A DNA stretch of 64,000 nucleotides from JANQHS01 sp965267505 (lineage in GTDB: Bacteria; Bacteroidota; Bacteroidia; Cytophagales; CCMP332). Positions 1 through 7,700 of the stretch are shown here, in pieces; the stretch's first letter is position 1; every line of letters begins with the position of its first letter. Location of the stretch: the NCBI GenBank assembly GCA_965267505.1, contig OZ254081.1, positions 620,001 through 684,000 of the forward strand, in the 5' to 3' direction. The notes under the pieces are model-generated. The model was given only the letters and a program-made list of their open reading frames with translations, was not told where the DNA came from and did not search any database. A program made the translations under genes and the position numbers.

Positions 1-395
1 CTTGGAGTCATGTAAGGGATATTACCCAGGAATACTTCCTGTTCGATGGTTTCAAACTCTTCGTGATCCTCATCATTACAGGTCAATCTAAGTTTCGCTT
101 TAAGAGGAACCGCATAGGTTAGTCCCCTTTCGATACACTCATCGATGTTGTATTTCGGAGGATCGACAACATAGTCGATAAACTCCAAAAGATAATTTTC
201 CCTTGAATCGGAGATTGGGAAGTTTTCATTGAAAACCTTAAATAATCCTTCGTTGGCCCTTTTGTCAGGGTCAGTTTCCAATTGGAAAAAATCCTCGAAG
301 GACTTAAGTTGGACATCCAGAAAATCTGGATACTCCATGATTGATTTAGTGGTAGAGAAATTAATTCTACCTGTGGACTTATCTACTTTAGCCAA
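1..395 (-). CDS. rpoB: RNA polymerase beta subunit, N-terminal part (cut by window edge)
   Basis: Catalytic beta subunit of RNA polymerase; only about 131 N-terminal residues are inside the window. The frame reads through the lobe/protrusion start, with motifs such as INFSTTKSIMEYPDFLDVQL and RENYLLEFIDYVVDPP that are typical of Bacteroidota RpoB. It follows rplL on the same strand, the universal order. The reading frame has an in-frame stop at 402-404 and no ATG. The likely start is TTG at 395-393 (L-A-K-V-D-K), with ATT just upstream as the only alternative. Identity is secure; the start is inferred. Confidence 0.93.
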   Translation of the reverse strand, partial: MAKVDKSTGRINFSTTKSIMEYPDFLDVQLKSFEDFFQLETDPDKRANEGLFKVFNENFPISDSRENYLLEFIDYVVDPPKYNIDECIERGLTYAVPLKAKLRLTCNDEDHEEFETIEQEVFLGNIPYMTP

Positions 396-444
396 AATAG
401 CTTTGTTTTAATGTAACCAATAAGAAATGGGCACAAACAGCAAA

Positions 445-468
445 AGACCTGACGTCTATGACAGGTCT
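445..468 (-). promoter_or_regulatory. Hairpin between rplL and rpoB (possible attenuator or processing site)
   Basis: A perfect 7-bp inverted repeat (AGACCTG / CAGGTCT) with a 10-base loop lies in the 100-base gap between rplL and rpoB. On the transcribed (minus) strand it is followed by a moderately T-rich run. In other bacteria this gap carries a partial attenuator or RNase processing site that sets the ratio of L7/L12 to beta subunit. That role is inferred from position only. Confidence 0.45.
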
Positions 469-495
469 ACGCTGATCAAATGGGAAAAAACCCTT

Positions 496-879
496 TTATT
501 TTAATTCGACTTCAGCCCCAGCCTCTTCGAATTTGGCCTTCATGCCTTCTGCCTCTTCCTTAGCAACACCTTCTTTTACGGCCTTAGGAGCACCGTCTAC
601 GATTTCCTTGGCTTCTTTCAATCCAAGGCCGGTAATTTCCTTAACAAGTTTTACGATTTGAAGCTTAGCTGCACCAGCTGATTTCAGGATCACGTCGAAT
701 TCAGATTTCTCTTCTCCGCCGGCTCCACCTTCTGCTCCTGCTCCTCCAGCAACCATTACAGGTGCTGCAGCGGCAGCAGGCTCGATGCCATACTCATCCT
801 TAAGAATTCCTGCTAGCTCATTTACCTCCTTTACAGACAGGTTCACCAACTGTTCTGCAAACGCTTTTAAATCCGCCAT
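496..879 (-). CDS. rplL: 50S ribosomal protein L7/L12
   Basis: Stalk protein of the large ribosomal subunit, present in several copies and recruiting translation GTPases. The 127-aa product has the N-terminal dimerisation/L10-binding helices (about 1-35), an Ala/Gly-rich hinge (about 36-55, AAAAAPVMVAGGAGAEGG) and the conserved C-terminal domain with EKSEFDVIL and GLGLKEAKEIVDGAP. Length is normal. It follows rplJ by 24 bases and precedes rpoB in the minus-strand operon. Confidence 0.98.
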   Translation of the reverse strand: MADLKAFAEQLVNLSVKEVNELAGILKDEYGIEPAAAAAPVMVAGGAGAEGGAGGEEKSEFDVILKSAGAAKLQIVKLVKEITGLGLKEAKEIVDGAPKAVKEGVAKEEAEGMKAKFEEAGAEVELK

Positions 880-903
880 TTTTATTTGTATTAAGTTAAA
901 TTA

Positions 904-1431
904 TTACTGTTCTCTTTCTGATAAAGTCTTCACAACTCCTGCGATCTGAACTTTTCCACTTTCTAAAGCAGAAATAACATTCTTAGCTGGAGATTGTAAT
1001 AAGGTGATAATCTCACCAATAAGTTCGTTTTTCGATTTAAGTGAAGAAAGTGCATCAAGACTCTCATCTCCTAAATAGATCTCTTTTTCAATTGAAGCAG
1101 CCTTCAATAATGGTTTCTCATTTCCTTTCTTTCTGAAAGCTTTCAAGATCTTAGCAGGAACGTTTCCAGATTCTTTTGAAAACATAATTCCTGAGAAACC
1201 TTTTAGCACATCATCCAGTTGGGAGAAATCTCCTTCAACTTCGTTTAGGGCTCTTTTGATCAAGGTGTTCTTCACAACCTTGTATTCTATCCCCTCCTTG
1301 AAACAATCAGATCTGAAATCGTTCACCTGAGCAACGGTCAAACCTGAGGCGTCTGCGATATAGAAATGCGCATTATCCTCAAACTTGGATTTCAAATCGG
1401 AAATGATCGTGGCTTTTTCTTCCCTTGTCAT
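904..1431 (-). CDS. rplJ: 50S ribosomal protein L10
   Basis: L10 anchors the L7/L12 stalk to 23S rRNA. The 175-aa protein begins MTREEKATIISDLKSKFEDN and shows the family pattern of an rRNA-binding N-terminal globular domain followed by a C-terminal helix that binds L12 dimers. It starts only 12 bases after rplA, so there is no room between them for the structured L10 leader that provides autoregulation in Enterobacteria. Confidence 0.97.
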   Translation of the reverse strand: MTREEKATIISDLKSKFEDNAHFYIADASGLTVAQVNDFRSDCFKEGIEYKVVKNTLIKRALNEVEGDFSQLDDVLKGFSGIMFSKESGNVPAKILKAFRKKGNEKPLLKAASIEKEIYLGDESLDALSSLKSKNELIGEIITLLQSPAKNVISALESGKVQIAGVVKTLSEREQ

Positions 1432-1443
1432 TTTCTGTTCCGT

Positions 1444-2133
1444 TTAAACAAAATTCTTTTTGTCAACCTTGATCCCAGGACTCATCGTGCTGGACATGGT
1501 TATGCTTTTAAAATAATCTCCCTTTGAAGAGGAAGGTTTTAATTTTTGGACAGTGGTGATCAATTCTTTTGCATTGTCAACCAACTTGTCAGAGGAAAAG
1601 CTTGACTTTCCTACAGCAGCATGAATTATCCCGAATTTATCAACCTTGAAGTCGATCTTTCCTTTCTTTACTTCTTCTACTGCTTTTCCAATATCAGGAG
1701 TTACAGTCCCTGATTTAGGGTTAGGCATAAGACTTCTTGGTCCCAATACCTTTCCAAGCTTACCAACTTTAGCCATAACTGCTGGCATTGTGATCACAAC
1801 ATCAAAGTCGGTCCAACCACCTTCGATCTTCTTGATCAGATCATCAAGACCTACGAATTCAGCACCAGCTGCTTTGGCTTCTTCTTCTTTTTCTGGAGTG
1901 CACAAAACACACACTCTCATGTCTTTTCCTGTACCATGAGGCAGGGCTACAGTACCCCTAACCATCTGGTCTGCTTTTTTAGGATCTACTCCTAATCGGA
2001 TATTCAGATCAACAGAAGCATCGAACTTTGTAAAGGTCACATCCTTCACAAGACTTGCAGCCTCCTCAAGGTTGTATTCCTTTTCTCTGTCGATCTTTTC
2101 GTATGCAGCCTTCCTATTCTTAGACAACTTCAT
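1444..2133 (-). CDS. rplA: 50S ribosomal protein L1
   Basis: L1 forms the mobile L1 stalk at the ribosomal E site and helps release deacylated tRNA. The 229-aa length is normal. Motifs include RGTVALPHGTGK in the first domain and GKLGKVLGPRSLMPNPKSGT, the family signature, near the middle. It sits between rplK (11-base gap) and rplJ in the minus-strand operon. Confidence 0.98.
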   Translation of the reverse strand: MKLSKNRKAAYEKIDREKEYNLEEAASLVKDVTFTKFDASVDLNIRLGVDPKKADQMVRGTVALPHGTGKDMRVCVLCTPEKEEEAKAAGAEFVGLDDLIKKIEGGWTDFDVVITMPAVMAKVGKLGKVLGPRSLMPNPKSGTVTPDIGKAVEEVKKGKIDFKVDKFGIIHAAVGKSSFSSDKLVDNAKELITTVQKLKPSSSKGDYFKSITMSSTMSPGIKVDKKNFV

Positions 2134-2144
2134 CTCTATTCCAA

Positions 2145-2588
2145 TTAATTATTCCAGGGAGCAGTCCCTTTTACATTTATTCCCATACTCCTTGCTGTCC
2201 CTGCAACCATTTTCATGGCTGACTCAACAGTGTGAGAATTGAGATCAGGCATTTTGATCTCAGCAATTTCTTTAACCTGGTCCCAGGTAACAGATCCAAC
2301 CTTCTGACGGTTGGATTCAGAAGACCCTTTTTTCAACTTGGATTTCTCAAGAAGTAAAACTGCTGCTGGTGGAGTCTTTATAATAAAGTCAAAAGACTTG
2401 TCAGCATAAACGGTAACAACTACCGGAAGAAGCTGTCCTTGCTTTTCTTGAGTTCTTGCATTGAAGGCCTTACAAAACTCCATGATGTTCACCCCTTTTG
2501 CACCCAATGCAGGTCCAACCGGTGGTGAAGGGTTTGCAGCTCCTCCCCTGATTTGCAACTTTAAGAATCCAGAAATCTCCTTTGCCAT
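2145..2588 (-). CDS. rplK: 50S ribosomal protein L11
   Basis: L11 binds the GTPase-associated region of 23S rRNA and is needed for the RelA response. The 147-aa protein has the N-terminal proline-rich segment (GGAANPSPPVGPALG) and the C-terminal rRNA-binding domain with a glycine-rich end (GTARSMGINVKG). It directly follows nusG (6-base gap). Confidence 0.98.
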   Translation of the reverse strand: MAKEISGFLKLQIRGGAANPSPPVGPALGAKGVNIMEFCKAFNARTQEKQGQLLPVVVTVYADKSFDFIIKTPPAAVLLLEKSKLKKGSSESNRQKVGSVTWDQVKEIAEIKMPDLNSHTVESAMKMVAGTARSMGINVKGTAPWNN

Positions 2589-2594
2589 CTTTTC

Positions 2595-3149
2595 TTACTG
2601 TATTTTTTCTACCTGGAAAAAATTCAATTCGACCGGAGTATTCCGACCGAAGATTTTAACCATGACGTTCAATTTCCTTTTGTCTTCAAAAATTTCCTGA
2701 ACTGTTCCGGTGAAACCATTGAATGGTCCATCCATTACATTCACCTCTTCTCCGAGTATGAATGGCTTGTCCAGCTTGGTCTCCATTTCAGCATTTTCAT
2801 CCACTCTACCGAATATCCTATCTACCTCAACTTGCCTCAATGGAACAGGATCTTTTGAAGCTCCTTTTTCATTCCCAAGAAACCCTAAAACACCAGGCAC
2901 TCCTTTAATAAGGTGAATGATCTCTCCGTTGGAAAGATCAGCCTGAATTAGGACGTATCCCGGGAAAAAATTCTTTTCCCTAATTCTCTTCTTCCCACCC
3001 CTCATTTCATATACCTTCTCAGCAGGTATAAGTATCTGAGAAACAAGCTTTTGAGCCCCTTCTCTTTCGATCTCGCTCTCAAGGTAATTCTTTACCTTTT
3101 TCTCTTGCCCGCTAACGGCTTTTACCACATACCATTTTGATTCCTCCAT
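2595..3149 (-). CDS. nusG: Transcription termination/antitermination factor NusG
   Basis: NusG binds the RNA polymerase clamp, suppresses pausing and couples transcription to Rho or the ribosome. The N-terminal NGN domain starts with the classic KWYVVKAVSGQEKKVKNYLE; the C-terminal KOW domain contains VMDGPFNGFTGTVQEI. I start it at ATG 3149 (MEESKWYVV, 184 aa). A TTG three codons upstream is possible but less likely. The gene lies between secE and rplK, the normal order. Confidence 0.97.
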   Translation of the reverse strand: MEESKWYVVKAVSGQEKKVKNYLESEIEREGAQKLVSQILIPAEKVYEMRGGKKRIREKNFFPGYVLIQADLSNGEIIHLIKGVPGVLGFLGNEKGASKDPVPLRQVEVDRIFGRVDENAEMETKLDKPFILGEEVNVMDGPFNGFTGTVQEIFEDKRKLNVMVKIFGRNTPVELNFFQVEKIQ

Positions 3150-3164
3150 GACCTGCAATTCAGA

Positions 3165-3356
3165 TTAAAATGATTGGTAAAAAACTTGCATCCCGTTGTC
3201 AAAGACCAAGTCCATTGCACCTATAAGAAGTGCGAAGATCAACGAAGCAACAAGCACCAAAATAGAGCTGCTTTGAAGCTCTGAATATTTGGGCCAGGAG
3301 ACCTTATGTCTCATCTCATTAACCGACTCTCTTATATATGCTCTTAACTTGTTCAT
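3165..3356 (-). CDS. secE: Preprotein translocase subunit SecE
   Basis: Small essential subunit of the SecYEG channel that clamps SecY. The 63-aa protein has an amphipathic N-terminal helix with the conserved EMRHKVSWPKYSELQ motif and one transmembrane helix (about residues 30-52). This single-helix form is normal outside gammaproteobacteria. It is the first protein gene after tRNA-Trp and is followed by nusG. Confidence 0.96.
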   Translation of the reverse strand: MNKLRAYIRESVNEMRHKVSWPKYSELQSSSILVLVASLIFALLIGAMDLVFDNGMQVFYQSF

Positions 3357-3369
3357 TTAAAACACTTTG

Positions 3370-3442
3370 CACGGGTGGTAAGATTCGAACTCACGACCTT
3401 TGGTTTTGGAGACCACTGCTCTACCAGCTGAGCTACACCCGT
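3370..3442 (-). tRNA. tRNA-Trp (anticodon CCA)
   Basis: A 73-base cloverleaf read on the minus strand: a 7-bp acceptor ACGGGTG/CACCCGT, D-arm GTAGCTCAGCTGGTAGAGC, an anticodon loop CTCCAAA closed by TGGT/ACCA, and T-arm with GTTCGAATC. The anticodon is CCA. No CCA tail is encoded. It begins the secE-nusG-rplKAJL-rpoB transcription unit. Confidence 0.97.
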
Positions 3443-3460
3443 CTCTCCAAAAAAGGACTG

Positions 3461-3492
3461 CAAAATTAGATGTATCCCAGTAGAAAAACAAA
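3461..3492 (-). promoter_or_regulatory. Bacteroidota-type promoter of the tRNA-Trp-secE-nusG-rpl-rpoB unit
   Basis: On the minus strand, TTTG (3492-3489), a 20-base spacer and TAATTTTG (3468-3461) match the established Bacteroidota promoter TTTG-N19/20-TAnnTTTG. The -7 box lies about 18 bases upstream of the tRNA-Trp 5' end. The TTTG box touches the stem of the tuf terminator and uses part of its T-tract. Confidence 0.75.
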
Positions 3493-3520
3493 TGCGCCTC
3501 CAAGAAATTTGGAGGCGCAT
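3483..3520 (-). terminator. Intrinsic terminator after tuf
   Basis: A perfect 12-bp stem (ATGCGCCTCCAA at 3492-3503 with its complement at 3509-3520) and a 5-base loop sit 16 bases past the tuf stop. On the minus strand they are followed by TTGTTTTTCTA. This separates the tRNA-tuf unit from the secE unit. Confidence 0.85.
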
Positions 3521-3536
3521 CATGTAAAATATGGTC

Positions 3537-4724
3537 TTACTTGATTACTTCAGTAACCTGACCTGCACCTACTGTTCTTCCGCCTTCACGGATCGCGAAC
3601 CTAAGACCTTTTTCCAAGGCAATAGTATTGATCAGATTTACAGAAATAGTGACGTTATCACCTGGCATTACCATCTCAACTCCATCAGGAAGTTTGATCT
3701 CACCAGTTACGTCGGTTGTTCTGAAGTAAAACTGAGGCCTGTACTTGTTAAAGAATGGAGTGTGTCTTCCACCTTCTTCTTTTTTAAGAATATAAACTTC
3801 AGCTTTGAACTCATCATGAGGGGTAACAGAACCTGGCTTACAGATAACCATTCCTCTTTTGATATCGTCTTTTTCAATACCTCTCAAAAGAAGACCGGTA
3901 TTATCACCAGCTTCACCTCTATCAAGGATCTTACGGAACATCTCAACACCAGTAATGGTAGATTTAAGATTCTCCGCTCCCATTCCAATAATATCAACCG
4001 GATCACCTGAGTTGATAACACCTCTTTCGATCCTTCCGGTAGCAACGGTTCCCCTACCAGTGATTGAGAATACGTCCTCAACAGGCATTAGGAAATCTTT
4101 GTCCACCAATCTTTCAGGAACAGGGATGTAATCATCAACGTGCTGCATCAATTCAGCAACTTTTTCTACCCACTGATCTTCACCGTTCAATGCTCCAAGA
4201 GCTGAACCTTGAACAACAGGAATATCATCACCTGGGAAATCGTAGAAGCTAAGTAGCTCTCTGATCTCCATCTCAACTAGCTCTAGAAGCTCTGCATCGT
4301 CTACCATATCAACCTTGTTCATGAAAACAACGATTGCTGGTACACCAACCTGACGAGCCAAAAGGATGTGCTCCCTGGTTTGTGGCATAGGTCCGTCAGT
4401 TGCAGCAACCACGAGGATCGCCCCGTCCATTTGAGCAGCACCAGTTACCATGTTCTTTACATAGTCAGCGTGACCAGGACAGTCAACGTGTGCATAGTGA
4501 CGATTAGCCGTTTGATACTCAATATGAGAGGTGTTGATAGTAATACCTCTTTCTTTTTCTTCTGGTGCGTTGTCAATTGAGTCAAAAGACCTTGTCTCAG
4601 CAAGACCTTTATCCGCCAACACCTTTGAAATTGCCGCAGTCAATGTAGTCTTTCCATGGTCAACATGACCGATGGTTCCAATGTTAATGTGCGGCTTGTC
4701 TCTTTGAAACGTTTCCTTTGCCAT
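3537..4724 (-). CDS. tuf: Translation elongation factor Tu
   Basis: GTPase that delivers aminoacyl-tRNA to the ribosome. The 395-aa protein begins MAKETFQRDKPHINIGTIGH, has the P-loop GHVDHGKTT, DCPGHADY (G3) and NKVD (G4) motifs, and ends with GRTVGAGQV. The frame stays open upstream to 4952, but that extension runs through two tRNA genes; ATG 4724 is the real start. It follows tRNA-Thr by 47 bases, so tRNAs and tuf are probably cotranscribed. Confidence 0.98.
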   Translation of the reverse strand: MAKETFQRDKPHINIGTIGHVDHGKTTLTAAISKVLADKGLAETRSFDSIDNAPEEKERGITINTSHIEYQTANRHYAHVDCPGHADYVKNMVTGAAQMDGAILVVAATDGPMPQTREHILLARQVGVPAIVVFMNKVDMVDDAELLELVEMEIRELLSFYDFPGDDIPVVQGSALGALNGEDQWVEKVAELMQHVDDYIPVPERLVDKDFLMPVEDVFSITGRGTVATGRIERGVINSGDPVDIIGMGAENLKSTITGVEMFRKILDRGEAGDNTGLLLRGIEKDDIKRGMVICKPGSVTPHDEFKAEVYILKKEEGGRHTPFFNKYRPQFYFRTTDVTGEIKLPDGVEMVMPGDNVTISVNLINTIALEKGLRFAIREGGRTVGAGQVTEVIK

Positions 4725-4771
4725 TCTAAATTTTAATTTAAGTTCATTATGTCCATCAAAAAATCTTTCCG

Positions 4772-4843
<72 letters not shown>

Positions 4844-4848
4844 TAATG

Positions 4849-4921
4849 AGCGGGAGACGAGGCTCGAACCCGCGACCTACAGCTTGGAAGGCTGTCGCTC
4901 TACCAACTGAGCTACTCCCGC
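4849..4921 (-). tRNA. tRNA-Gly (anticodon TCC)
   Basis: A 73-base cloverleaf on the minus strand with acceptor GCGGGAG/CTCCCGC, D-arm GTAGCTCAGTTGGTAGAGC and anticodon stem-loop ACAGCCTTCCAAGCTGT, giving TCC. No encoded CCA. It lies five bases from tRNA-Thr. Confidence 0.96.
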
Positions 4922-4955
4922 TTATCAATAAAACTGAGGAACGAATCCTCAACGG

Positions 4956-5038
4956 TGGGGAGAGCAGGATTCGAACCTACGAAGGCATAAGCCAACAGAT
5001 TTACAGTCTGTCCTCGTTGACCGCTTGAGTATCTCCCC
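4956..5038 (-). tRNA. tRNA-Tyr (anticodon GTA)
   Basis: An 83-base class II tRNA on the minus strand with acceptor GGGGAGA/TCTCCCC, anticodon loop in CAGACTGTAAATCTG (GTA) and a long variable arm. No encoded CCA. It is the first gene of the tRNA-tuf unit. Confidence 0.96.
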
Positions 5039-5092
5039 AGAAAAAAAATTCCTTCTAAAAAGTGAAATAAGCCACTTTTAAAAAAGGAAGTG

Positions 5093-5123
5093 CAAAAGTA
5101 GAGGGATTTTGTATTTAATCAAA
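5093..5123 (-). promoter_or_regulatory. Bacteroidota-type promoter of the tRNA-Tyr-Gly-Thr-tuf unit
   Basis: On the minus strand TTTG (5123-5120), exactly 19 bases, then TACTTTTG (5100-5093), a full match to TTTG-N19-TAnnTTTG. It lies about 54 bases upstream of tRNA-Tyr. The intervening leader holds an imperfect A/T-rich inverted repeat around AGTG/CACT. Confidence 0.78.
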
Positions 5124-5143
5124 TAGGGGACTCCTTTTTCTGA

Positions 5144-7651
5144 TCATTTTTTTTCTACCCATTCCTGGTACTCTTTATTCTGCTCAGCCTTCAGACATTC
5201 ATCATATAATTCCTTGGCTTCTGCAGACTCACATTCCTCTAATCTGGACAATAGGAAGAACCTAAGACGATCACTGGAATTCAAGCACAGGTCCCTAATC
5301 CAATCTTCATAGCCCTCCTTGCTTTCTTCAGGACCCGAATCAAAATCAATGATCACAAAATCATAAAACCAGAAGACATCCCACCTTCCAAGGCGATCAA
5401 CTTTGCTTTTTAACCAGGACTGGTTTGCGCCTGGAAAAAACTTTGTTTGATAATCAGCCATAGCAAAGATCATGTCCAGATCGGAAGATTCCCTGAAAAG
5501 GGAAAACCTACCTTCAGTCAAGAATGGATCTTCTTTGAAGGATAGAAGATGGACCATGGAACTGGCATTCACATACCATGAGGTATCATAAATACCTTTC
5601 AAAAAAATTGCTTCGAATCTTTCATTCGAGGGAAGCAGTTCCAGAGCTATTCCTCTGTTTATGGGTTCAATATCATTTTCAACTATTGATACCATTCTGT
5701 TTTCTTCCTTTTCGGTTAATTTCAGGCTGTCATAGTTTCTTGAGATCATATTGAGCCCGAGGTTCCTGATGAACCACAAGGAATCACCTAATAAGGTATG
5801 CCCCAATCTTTCAGATCCCTTTTTATTTAAGGAATCCATTAGTGCCAAACCCAGATAATACTTCTTTACCGGGTTCTCGGCTTTTTGAAATGCACGCATC
5901 TCTTCGCGAAGATTGAATTCCTTTTTCTCTTCAAAAAGCAGCTTAAGGTCCGGATCCAGAATTATGGCGTCAGGTTTTTCCGATCTGGCAAGGATAAGCT
6001 CCTGTTCCCAGGAATTGAAGGGGATCATCTTTCTTTCTTTTCCCTCCTTATAGAATAGGTCCAATTCAAGCTCAAAGACAAAGGGCCCGCCTGTTTCCTG
6101 GATCTGCTTGAAATTTATTCTAGTATATAGTGAATCACTAAATTGCCATTCAACAATTGGATGCCCTTCCATTAAGAACCATTGCTCAAAGAAGGTACTT
6201 AGGTCTTTCCCGGTAACTGATTCAAAAGATGATTTCAAATCCCAAATGCTAACAGATTTGAATTGATTCTTGGATAGGTAATCTTCTAAAGCAAGCCAAA
6301 AGGCTTCATCTCCAACCAGCCCCCTAAGCATGTGAAGCACTCTACTAGCCTTGGCATAACTGTGATTATCAAAAATATCCTCATTGGCATTATAGTAATC
6401 ATGCCATATAATTGGATGCGTTTTGGCTTTGGCTTCATATAGATAGTCAAGTAATTCAGAGTAGCCATGAATGTCTGCTTCCATCTTCCCTTCATTGTTC
6501 TCCTTCCATATATATTCCCCGTAAGTAGCAAAGCCTTCGTTCAAGGCGATAGACGCCCAGTCCTCACAGGTCACCAGATCACCGAACCATTGGTGAACCA
6601 ACTCATGAGCTATGATATCATCATAACTTCTTTCCGTTAGTGCCTTGAGATCGGTATTTAATCCATCATGAAAAACCGAAGCAGAGGTATTTTCCATGGC
6701 ACCTGTAACAAAATCATGAACCACAATTTGAGAGTATTTCTTCCAGGGGTACTTTACTCCAAACTTTGAATTGAAAAACCGAATCATTTCAGGGGTGTTC
6801 TGAAAAATTACTTCCGTAGCATCCGAGGATTCTTTTTCCTGATAGTATTCTATCAAAAGGTCACCCCGGTCGGTCAAGCCTCCACGTTTTTCCTGGAACC
6901 TTACAAAATCCCCGGCAGCTATCATTACCAAATAAGGAGGATGAGGCTGGTCCATTCTCCAATGGTCTATCCTCATGCCCAAACTATCAGTCTGGCTTGA
7001 AACCAATAGACCATTTGAAAGAGTATAATAAGAGCTGTCAACCTTCAGGAAGATATCATGGGTCAGTCTTTGCCTGGTATCTTCTATTGTCGGAAACCAG
7101 GTGGAACCAAATTCCGTCTCACCCTGAGTCCACAACTCGCTACTGTTATCATCGATTACAAAATACAAGCCATCCGAACCGGAGATCATCTTCCGGGTTT
7201 TATCCGGAAAACAGGAATAGGAGATCTCGATCTTGATAAGTTCATCTTTCTTATAAAGACGATCAAAATCGACGCCTATGGTTAAGGAGTCATTTGTATA
7301 GGTATAAACTTTCTCTCCATTCAGTTGCAGATCCTTTACAATGAATCTCTTGGCATCTAAAAGAATTTTGTCCTGAGAATAGAAATATGGACTAAGGAAC
7401 AATTCCGCCTTTCCATCTACTCTCTTTTCCTCCCAATCGAATGAAAGGGATAGATTCATATGCTGGATATCAAATAGCTGATCCTTTCTATTATTCTGGA
7501 CCCTCTTTATCCTGGATTCCTGCTCTTTCTCTTCTAAATATTTATTTGAGACTGCAGATTGTGGAACTGCAGTTTTAGGTGCACAGGCATAATGAAACCC
7601 CAATGCAAAAAGCATAAATAAAGTTCTGATCGATCCCTTCCAATTATCCAA
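5144..7651 (-). CDS. M1 family metallo-aminopeptidase, probable exported lipoprotein
   Basis: Zinc aminopeptidase of the M1 (gluzincin) family, 835 aa. The catalytic signature HELVHQWFGD (349-358) is followed at the correct distance by Glu372 in NEGFATYGE, and the exopeptidase motif GAMEN is at 317-321. The N-terminus (KGSIRTLFMLFALGFHYAC) is a short hydrophobic signal ending in Cys, suggesting an exported lipoprotein, although HYAC is not a perfect lipobox. The C-terminal about 300 residues resemble the helical domain of the family. The only full-length start is TTG 7651; ATG 7615 would remove the positive residues of the signal. Peptide scavenging is the likely role. Confidence 0.9.
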   Translation of the reverse strand: MDNWKGSIRTLFMLFALGFHYACAPKTAVPQSAVSNKYLEEKEQESRIKRVQNNRKDQLFDIQHMNLSLSFDWEEKRVDGKAELFLSPYFYSQDKILLDAKRFIVKDLQLNGEKVYTYTNDSLTIGVDFDRLYKKDELIKIEISYSCFPDKTRKMISGSDGLYFVIDDNSSELWTQGETEFGSTWFPTIEDTRQRLTHDIFLKVDSSYYTLSNGLLVSSQTDSLGMRIDHWRMDQPHPPYLVMIAAGDFVRFQEKRGGLTDRGDLLIEYYQEKESSDATEVIFQNTPEMIRFFNSKFGVKYPWKKYSQIVVHDFVTGAMENTSASVFHDGLNTDLKALTERSYDDIIAHELVHQWFGDLVTCEDWASIALNEGFATYGEYIWKENNEGKMEADIHGYSELLDYLYEAKAKTHPIIWHDYYNANEDIFDNHSYAKASRVLHMLRGLVGDEAFWLALEDYLSKNQFKSVSIWDLKSSFESVTGKDLSTFFEQWFLMEGHPIVEWQFSDSLYTRINFKQIQETGGPFVFELELDLFYKEGKERKMIPFNSWEQELILARSEKPDAIILDPDLKLLFEEKKEFNLREEMRAFQKAENPVKKYYLGLALMDSLNKKGSERLGHTLLGDSLWFIRNLGLNMISRNYDSLKLTEKEENRMVSIVENDIEPINRGIALELLPSNERFEAIFLKGIYDTSWYVNASSMVHLLSFKEDPFLTEGRFSLFRESSDLDMIFAMADYQTKFFPGANQSWLKSKVDRLGRWDVFWFYDFVIIDFDSGPEESKEGYEDWIRDLCLNSSDRLRFFLLSRLEECESAEAKELYDECLKAEQNKEYQEWVEKK

Positions 7652-7676
7652 TGACCTAAAATATTTTTGGGCTAAC

Positions 7677-7684
7677 TATATTTG
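7677..7684 (+). promoter_or_regulatory. Probable -7 element (TATATTTG) for the biotin carrier-pyrH-frr unit
   Basis: TATATTTG matches TAnnTTTG and lies 16 bases before the ATG of the downstream gene. No clear TTTG box is found 19-20 bases upstream, so only the -7 half is supported. Confidence 0.45.
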
Positions 7685-7700
7685 AGGCCGCCAAGGTAAT

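Noticed and set aside
229..411. Plus-strand open frame of 60 codons inside rpoB
   Set aside because: Antisense shadow; the minus frame is the conserved RpoB N-terminus.
5041..5091. AT-rich inverted repeat before tRNA-Tyr as a terminator
   Set aside because: The arms are imperfect and the region is downstream of a full promoter in the direction of transcription; it is leader sequence, not a clear terminator.
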